From NCBI GenBank assembly GCA_964443875.1, contig CAYUET010000066.1, positions 1 to 9,091 of the forward strand: a stretch of 9,091 bases of DNA, in the 5' to 3' direction. The position numbers and the translations under genes are program-made. The notes below the pieces were generated by a model. That model did not search any database, was not told the DNA's origin, and saw nothing but the letters and a program-made list of their open reading frames with translations. Source of the stretch: CAYUET01 sp964443875. GTDB taxonomy: Bacteria > Auribacterota > JAFGBW01. Each line of letters starts with the position of its first letter. Position 1 is the stretch's first letter. Positions 4,500-9,091 of the stretch are shown piece after piece.

Positions 4500-7400
4500 T
4501 TATTTGGCAGGTGTACCCAGCGTTCTTGCTGCAAGGTACTCATAATAGGCATAGCGTTCATCTACATCTTTCTGAGACTGTTCAAACAATTTCTTTGCTT
4601 CTTCCGGTTTGCTTTTGGTCAGCATTTTGAATCTGTTTTCATTATTCAAAAAATCAATGACCGGGACAGTCGGTTTTTTTGAATCCAGAATTAGAGGATT
4701 CTTCCCTTCCGCTGTCAGATCGGGATTATAGCGGTATAACAACCACTGGCCGCAATTCACGGCAAGCTTCTGATTATCCATACCTGTTGTCATGTTGATT
4801 CCATGCGCAATACAATGAGAATAGGCAAGGATGAGAGAAGGTCCGTTATAAGCTTCCGCTTCCAGAATAGCCTTCAAAGCATGATCATCTCTGGCTCCCA
4901 TGGAAATGCTGGCAACGTAAACATTTCCATAACTCATGGCAATCATTCCAAGATCCTTCTTGCGAGCCGGCTTTCCACCCATTGCAAAACGGGCTACAGC
5001 ACCGCGGGGAGTGGATTTGGACATCTGTCCTCCGGTATTGGAATAGACCTCCGTATCAAGAACAAGAACATTCACATTTCTTCCGCTGGCAAGAACATGA
5101 TCCAGACCGCCGAAACCAATGTCATAGGCCCATCCGTCTCCACCGAAAATCCAGACACTTTTTTTAACAAGCATGTCGGCAATCGTCAAAAGACTTTTTG
5201 CATCTTCGGAATTGATCCCTGCGAGTTTCTTTTTCAATTCAGCCACTTTTTCTCTCTGTCTGGCAATCCCCATCTCATCTTTCTGTTCAGCATTGATGAG
5301 CTCATTCACCATGTTTTCACCAATCTCAGAAGCAAGTTTTTTAAGCAGATGACAGGCAATATCCACCTGTTTATCCACAGACAGACGCATGCCCATACCG
5401 AATTCGGCGTTGTCTTCAAAAAGGGAATTTGCCCATGCCGGGCCTCTGCCGTTGGCATCTACACAATAAGGGGTTGTAGGCAGATTGGCACCGTAAATAG
5501 AAGTGCACCCTGTGGCATTCGCAATCACGGCTCTGTCTCCGAAAAGCTGGGAAACCATTTTGACATAGGGAGTTTCACCGCAGCCTGCGCACGCGCCGGA
5601 AAACTCAAAGAGTGGTTTTAAAAGCTGCATTTCACGAAGAACTCCAGGTTTCACCTTGCTTCTGTCCACATCTGGAATGCTGAGAAAAAATTCCCAGTTT
5701 TCTCTTTCCTGAAGTTTCAAAGGCGCCTGTGGTACCATGGTAATGGCTTTCAGATCCTTATTCGCCTTATTTTTTGCCGGGCAGATATTCACGCAGGCAC
5801 CACAACCCGTACAATCTTCCACACCCACCTGAAGGGTAAACTTCTGACCTTTGAATGCCGTATTCTTCGGATCTGTGGATTTGAAAGTTTTAGGCGCTTT
5901 TGCAAGAAAGGAAGCATCATAGGCCTTCATACGGATAACTGCATGAGGACATACGGCCGAACATTTTCCGCATTGGATACAGGTTTCCGGATCCCATTCA
6001 GGAACGAACTGGGCAATATTTCTTTTTTCCCATTGGGACGTCGCTGTAGGAAAAGTTCCATCCACCGGCATCTGGGAAACTTTTAAAGATTCCCCTCTTC
6101 CGGCATAAATTTCACCAAGCACCTCACGGACAATTCCAGGAGCTTTAGGGGATACCGCATCAGGCATTTCAATCTTGCTTGTTGCTGTTACAGGAATAAT
6201 TACCTGAAATAAATGACTTAAAGTATGATCAATCGCTTCAATATTCTTTTTAACGATCTCCTCACCTTTTTTACCATAGGTTTTCTTTACTGCATTTTTA
6301 ATATGTTCAATGGCCTGGTTTTCAGGCAATACGCCGGAAATACGGAAAAAGCAGGTCTGCATGATGGTATTGATACGAGTCCCCATTCCGGTATCCTGGG
6401 CTACCTTATAGGCATCAATCACATAAAACCTCACCTTTTTGTCAATCATTTGCTGTTGAACAACCTTAGGCAGCTGATCCCAGGCATGATCCTTATCATA
6501 AGGGGTATTCAAAAGGAAAACACCGCCCTCAACAACATTCTGCAGCATGTCATAGCGTTCAATAAACACCGTCTGGTGACAGGCCACAAAATTTGCCTTG
6601 GTGATCAGATAACTGGAACGGATTTCCTTAGGCCCGAAGCGTAAATGGGAAACCGTAATGGCACCGGCTTTTTTGGAATCATACACAAAATATCCCTGGG
6701 CAAAATTGTCGGTATTTTCACCAATAATCTTAATGGAATTTTTATTTGCGCCTACGGTTCCATCGGATCCCAGACCGTAAAAAATACAGCGTTTCACGGA
6801 GTCCGGTTCGGTTGAAAAATCGGCGTCATAAGAAAGGCTGGTATGCGTAACATCATCATTTATACCTACGGTAAAATGATTCTTAGATTCTTTCTGAGCC
6901 AGATTATCGTAGATGGCTTTAACCATGGCAGGAGTAAATTCCTTTGAAGAAAGACCGTAACGACCGCCCACAACAGAGGGCATAACCTTAACCTGTCCAT
7001 ACCCTTTTTCAATTCCCTGATGAAGGGCGTCAATCACATCCAGATATAAAGGATCGCCGGTTGCTCCCGGTTCTTTTGTTCTGTCTAAAACAGCAATTTT
7101 CTTGACAGAAGCAGGAAGAGCTTCCATGAAACGCTTGATATCGAAAGGCCTGTAGAGTTTTACTTTTAAAACACCCACTTTTTCACCTTTAGACAAAAGA
7201 TAATCAACAGTTTCATGAGCGATTTCTCCCCCGGAAGCCATCACCACAATCACTTTATCGGCATCCTTTGCCCCATAATACTCGAAAAGATGATACTGTC
7301 TTCCTGTCAGTTTGGCAAATTCATCCATGGCTTTCTGAACAAAACCAGGACATGCCTCATAAAAAGGATTGCATCTTTCTCTTCCCTGAAAATAAACGTC

Positions 7401-8069
7401 TGGATTCTGAGCAGTACCTCTGATAATAGGTTTGTCAGGAGTAAGTCTTCTATTACGGATAGCTTCAACCAGTTTGGGATCCATCATGGCTTTCATGGTC
7501 TCTTCGGAAACCATCTCAATTTTCAAAACTTCATGAGACGTTCTGAAACCGTCAAAAAAATGTAAAAAAGGAATTCTGGATTCCATTGAAGCCTTTTGTG
7601 AAATTAAGGCAAAATCCATGGCTTCCTGAACGGAACCGGAGGCAAGAAGAGCAAAACCGGTCTGACGGGTTGCCATCACGTCACTGTGATCTCCGAAAAT
7701 GGAAAGAGCATGGGTCGCAATGGTCCTCGCTGTAACGTGAAGAACGGTAGGCGTCAGTTCCCCGGCAATCTTATACATATTCGGAATCATTAAAAGAAGC
7801 CCCTGGGAGGCTGTAAAAGTCGTTCCAAGAGTTCCTGCCTGCAGGGAACCATGTAAAGAACCTGCAGCTCCGCCTTCAGACTGCATTTCCACAACAGAAG
7901 GGACAACTCCCCAGATATTGGGAATTCCCTTTGCCATAAATTCATCAGACCATTCACCCATATTGGATGAAGGGGTGATCGGATAAATGGAAATAACTTC
8001 ATTGATGCGATAGGCCACATTGGCCACTGCTTCATTGGCATCCAGTGTATGAAAAGTACCTTTTTTCAT
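4500..8069 (-). CDS. nifJ: Pyruvate:ferredoxin (flavodoxin) oxidoreductase, single-chain
   Basis: A 1189-residue homodimer-type PFOR that oxidises pyruvate and CoA to acetyl-CoA and CO2 and reduces ferredoxin or flavodoxin; oxygen-sensitive and cytoplasmic. Domains in order: pyruvate-binding domain with YPITPSS (29-35, T32), E65 and R115; a transketolase-like domain to about 400; the gamma/CoA domain with GLGSDGTVGANKNS (432-445); the EKR region (E681-R683); and a 2x[4Fe-4S] ferredoxin domain with C697, C700, C703, C707 and C753, C756, C759, C763. The TPP domain follows, with the proximal cluster at C827, C830, C855 and C1086, and the Mg/TPP motif GDGWAYDIGFGG (977-988) with N1011. Numbering tracks the Desulfovibrio africanus enzyme by +1 early and +15 late. 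The chain stops about where that enzyme's domain VI ends, so the extra C-terminal domain VII is missing, as I recall it is in most NifJ proteins. AGGAG lies ten bases before the ATG. It is the second gene of an operon behind the acyltransferase, and a strong terminator follows. Confidence 0.97.
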   Translation of the reverse strand: MKKGTFHTLDANEAVANVAYRINEVISIYPITPSSNMGEWSDEFMAKGIPNIWGVVPSVVEMQSEGGAAGSLHGSLQAGTLGTTFTASQGLLLMIPNMYKIAGELTPTVLHVTARTIATHALSIFGDHSDVMATRQTGFALLASGSVQEAMDFALISQKASMESRIPFLHFFDGFRTSHEVLKIEMVSEETMKAMMDPKLVEAIRNRRLTPDKPIIRGTAQNPDVYFQGRERCNPFYEACPGFVQKAMDEFAKLTGRQYHLFEYYGAKDADKVIVVMASGGEIAHETVDYLLSKGEKVGVLKVKLYRPFDIKRFMEALPASVKKIAVLDRTKEPGATGDPLYLDVIDALHQGIEKGYGQVKVMPSVVGGRYGLSSKEFTPAMVKAIYDNLAQKESKNHFTVGINDDVTHTSLSYDADFSTEPDSVKRCIFYGLGSDGTVGANKNSIKIIGENTDNFAQGYFVYDSKKAGAITVSHLRFGPKEIRSSYLITKANFVACHQTVFIERYDMLQNVVEGGVFLLNTPYDKDHAWDQLPKVVQQQMIDKKVRFYVIDAYKVAQDTGMGTRINTIMQTCFFRISGVLPENQAIEHIKNAVKKTYGKKGEEIVKKNIEAIDHTLSHLFQVIIPVTATSKIEMPDAVSPKAPGIVREVLGEIYAGRGESLKVSQMPVDGTFPTATSQWEKRNIAQFVPEWDPETCIQCGKCSAVCPHAVIRMKAYDASFLAKAPKTFKSTDPKNTAFKGQKFTLQVGVEDCTGCGACVNICPAKNKANKDLKAITMVPQAPLKLQERENWEFFLSIPDVDRSKVKPGVLREMQLLKPLFEFSGACAGCGETPYVKMVSQLFGDRAVIANATGCTSIYGANLPTTPYCVDANGRGPAWANSLFEDNAEFGMGMRLSVDKQVDIACHLLKKLASEIGENMVNELINAEQKDEMGIARQREKVAELKKKLAGINSEDAKSLLTIADMLVKKSVWIFGGDGWAYDIGFGGLDHVLASGRNVNVLVLDTEVYSNTGGQMSKSTPRGAVARFAMGGKPARKKDLGMIAMSYGNVYVASISMGARDDHALKAILEAEAYNGPSLILAYSHCIAHGINMTTGMDNQKLAVNCGQWLLYRYNPDLTAEGKNPLILDSKKPTVPVIDFLNNENRFKMLTKSKPEEAKKLFEQSQKDVDERYAYYEYLAARTLGTPAK

Positions 8070-8126
8070 TCGTGTATTTCTCCTGATGTGATAGAGGTTG
8101 ATAAGTGTAAAATTTTTTTAATGTAA

Positions 8127-9032
8127 TTACGCCATGAGGGAACCCAGGGCAATAGAATAATACTTTGATTTTTCTGAATCAGCACGGGATGTCAGAATGC
8201 AGGGACAAAAAGCTCCTGTGACAATAGCAGCCACTTCGGCTTTGGCCAACTGTGTGCAGGTTTTAAAAAACACATTTCCCACATCGATATTGGGGAAAAT
8301 CAGAATATCCGCATCCCCGGCCACTTCGGATTCAATACTTTTAATCTTCTTGCTTTCCATGGAAACAGAGGCATCCAGAGAAAGAGGTCCGTCTACGATA
8401 GCCCCTTTGATCTGACCGCGATCCGACATCTTGGCGATTATGGCCGCATCGACTGTCGGAGGCATTTTTACGTTTACTTTTTCCACAGCGCAAACGATGG
8501 ATGCCTTCGGTTTTTCAATTCCCAAAGAATGTGCAACGGATATCGAATAGTTCAGCATGGCCAGTTTCATTTTTAAATCCGGATAAGGGATTACTGCGAT
8601 ATCGGATACCACAAGCAGTTTAGGATACGTGGGAAGTTCAATCACCGATACATGGGAAACAATAGGCCCATCCTTTGAAGCGCTTTTCTTTTTTCCCTCT
8701 TCGAGAATGGCACGCATATAAACGGAAGAATCAATAAGTCCCTTCATCAGAAAATTACAATCCCCGCTGCTGACTCTATCGATTGCCGCATATACAGCCT
8801 TTGTCTTTTCAGGAACATGAACAATTTCAAAAGAAGCGGGATCTATTTTGTTTTCCTGGGCGACCTTTTTAATTTTTTCCTGATCACCGGTCAGTACGGC
8901 CTTTACAAGGCCTTCCTTCACGGCGCTCCCAACAGCTTGAATGGTATGCGGATCTTCACCGCAGGCAACAGCCAGGCGTTTAGGCTGCTTCTGTTTTACT
9001 TTCAGGACAATCTCATCAAGTTTTGTGATCAT
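8127..9032 (-). CDS. ptb: Phosphate acyltransferase, Ptb/Pta family (phosphate butyryltransferase-like)
   Basis: A 301-residue enzyme of the PTA_PTB family, which swaps CoA for phosphate on an acyl-CoA to give an acyl phosphate. Recognisable stretches are LMKGLIDSSVYMRAIL (95-110), SHVSVIELP (126-134), SDIAVIPYPDL (143-153), VEKVNVKMPPTVDAA (183-197), VDGPLSLD (213-220) and GDADILIFPNIDVGN (239-253), then TSRADSEKSK (281-290) near the C-terminus. Overall wording is closer to phosphate butyryltransferase than to classical Pta, but substrate choice cannot be read from sequence. Beside a pyruvate oxidoreductase, acetyl-CoA is as likely as butyryl-CoA. Position 148 is Ile where I expect a conserved Asn. 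The acyl phosphate would normally feed an acetate or butyrate kinase for ATP; none is in the window. AGAGG precedes the ATG at a good distance. The gene lies upstream of nifJ with a 57-base gap and no terminator between, so the two are probably co-transcribed. Confidence 0.85.
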   Translation of the reverse strand: MITKLDEIVLKVKQKQPKRLAVACGEDPHTIQAVGSAVKEGLVKAVLTGDQEKIKKVAQENKIDPASFEIVHVPEKTKAVYAAIDRVSSGDCNFLMKGLIDSSVYMRAILEEGKKKSASKDGPIVSHVSVIELPTYPKLLVVSDIAVIPYPDLKMKLAMLNYSISVAHSLGIEKPKASIVCAVEKVNVKMPPTVDAAIIAKMSDRGQIKGAIVDGPLSLDASVSMESKKIKSIESEVAGDADILIFPNIDVGNVFFKTCTQLAKAEVAAIVTGAFCPCILTSRADSEKSKYYSIALGSLMA

Positions 9033-9070
9033 TATTTACCTCTCTGGTTCTGATATAAATATAATTTTCA

Positions 9071-9076
9071 ATTATA
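9071..9076 (-). promoter_or_regulatory. Candidate -10 box for the ptb-nifJ operon
   Basis: A perfect TATAAT on the minus strand, about 38 bases upstream of the acyltransferase ATG. The matching -35 box would fall at about 9094-9099, outside the window, so it cannot be checked. The surroundings are very AT-rich and include a perfect inverted repeat (ATAATT-TTC-AATTAT, 9061-9075) that overlaps the box. Confidence 0.35.
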
Positions 9077-9091
9077 ATAAATTGGAATTAA

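Noticed and set aside
4803..5621. 272-codon open frame on the plus strand inside nifJ
   Set aside because: It is antisense to the TPP domain of a strongly supported PFOR; the translation shows no recognisable domain and no ribosome site was evident.
6225..6644. 139-codon open frame on the plus strand inside nifJ
   Set aside because: Antisense shadow of conserved PFOR coding sequence, with no motif of its own.
7215..7565. 116-codon open frame on the plus strand inside nifJ
   Set aside because: Antisense to PFOR domain II; composition looks like a reverse-strand shadow.
1..9091. A defence, toxin-antitoxin, CRISPR or mobile-element cassette
   Set aside because: I found no transposase, integrase, nuclease-helicase set, repeat-spacer array or target-site duplication; the SprT-like, 2H and methyltransferase genes are on alternating strands and do not form an operon.

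Overview
The window is a compact, AT-rich stretch of bacterial chromosome with eight protein-coding genes, one of them cut by the left edge. I see no RNA genes, insertion sequences, CRISPR arrays or phage genes, and no gene-free gap longer than about 215 bases. The gene content suggests an anaerobic, Gram-negative-type (diderm) fermenter. The signs are a single-chain pyruvate:ferredoxin oxidoreductase, a Ptb/Pta-type phosphate acyltransferase, a prepilin with a class III leader, and a type IIA topoisomerase B subunit of the 'LGDGS..DDGIY' kind. As I remember them, such topoisomerases occur in spirochaetes, Bacteroidota and the Verrucomicrobiota/Lentisphaerota group. The phylum cannot be settled from this sequence.

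Layout, left to right. Positions 1-165 (minus) hold the first 55 codons of a ParE/GyrB-like topoisomerase subunit. Upstream of it are a plausible promoter and three stacked palindromes. Next on the minus strand come a small four-cysteine prepilin (379-732) with its own terminator, then a CobB-type class III sirtuin (859-1587). A plus-strand gene (1610-2764), divergent from the sirtuin, encodes an SprT-like zinc metalloprotease domain joined to a DUF2786-type region. It runs tail to tail, with a 30-base overlap, into a minus-strand 2H phosphoesterase (LigT/ThpR-like, 2735-3529). A plus-strand SAM-dependent methyltransferase (3578-4465) is divergent from the phosphoesterase. A hairpin terminator spans the methyltransferase stop codon and separates it from the last block.

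The last block (4500-9032, minus) is a two-gene energy-metabolism operon: ptb-like phosphate acyltransferase first, then nifJ (pyruvate:ferredoxin oxidoreductase), 57 bases apart. Together they could oxidise pyruvate to acetyl-CoA, CO2 and reduced ferredoxin, and convert an acyl-CoA (acetyl or butyryl) to the acyl phosphate that an acyl kinase uses to make ATP. The kinase is not in the window.

Most of this is ordinary housekeeping and I found no convincing new multi-gene system. The points most worth a second look are the SprT-DUF2786 fusion, the N-terminally extended 2H phosphoesterase with an awkward start, the terminator built over a stop codon, and the palindrome cluster in the presumed parE leader.
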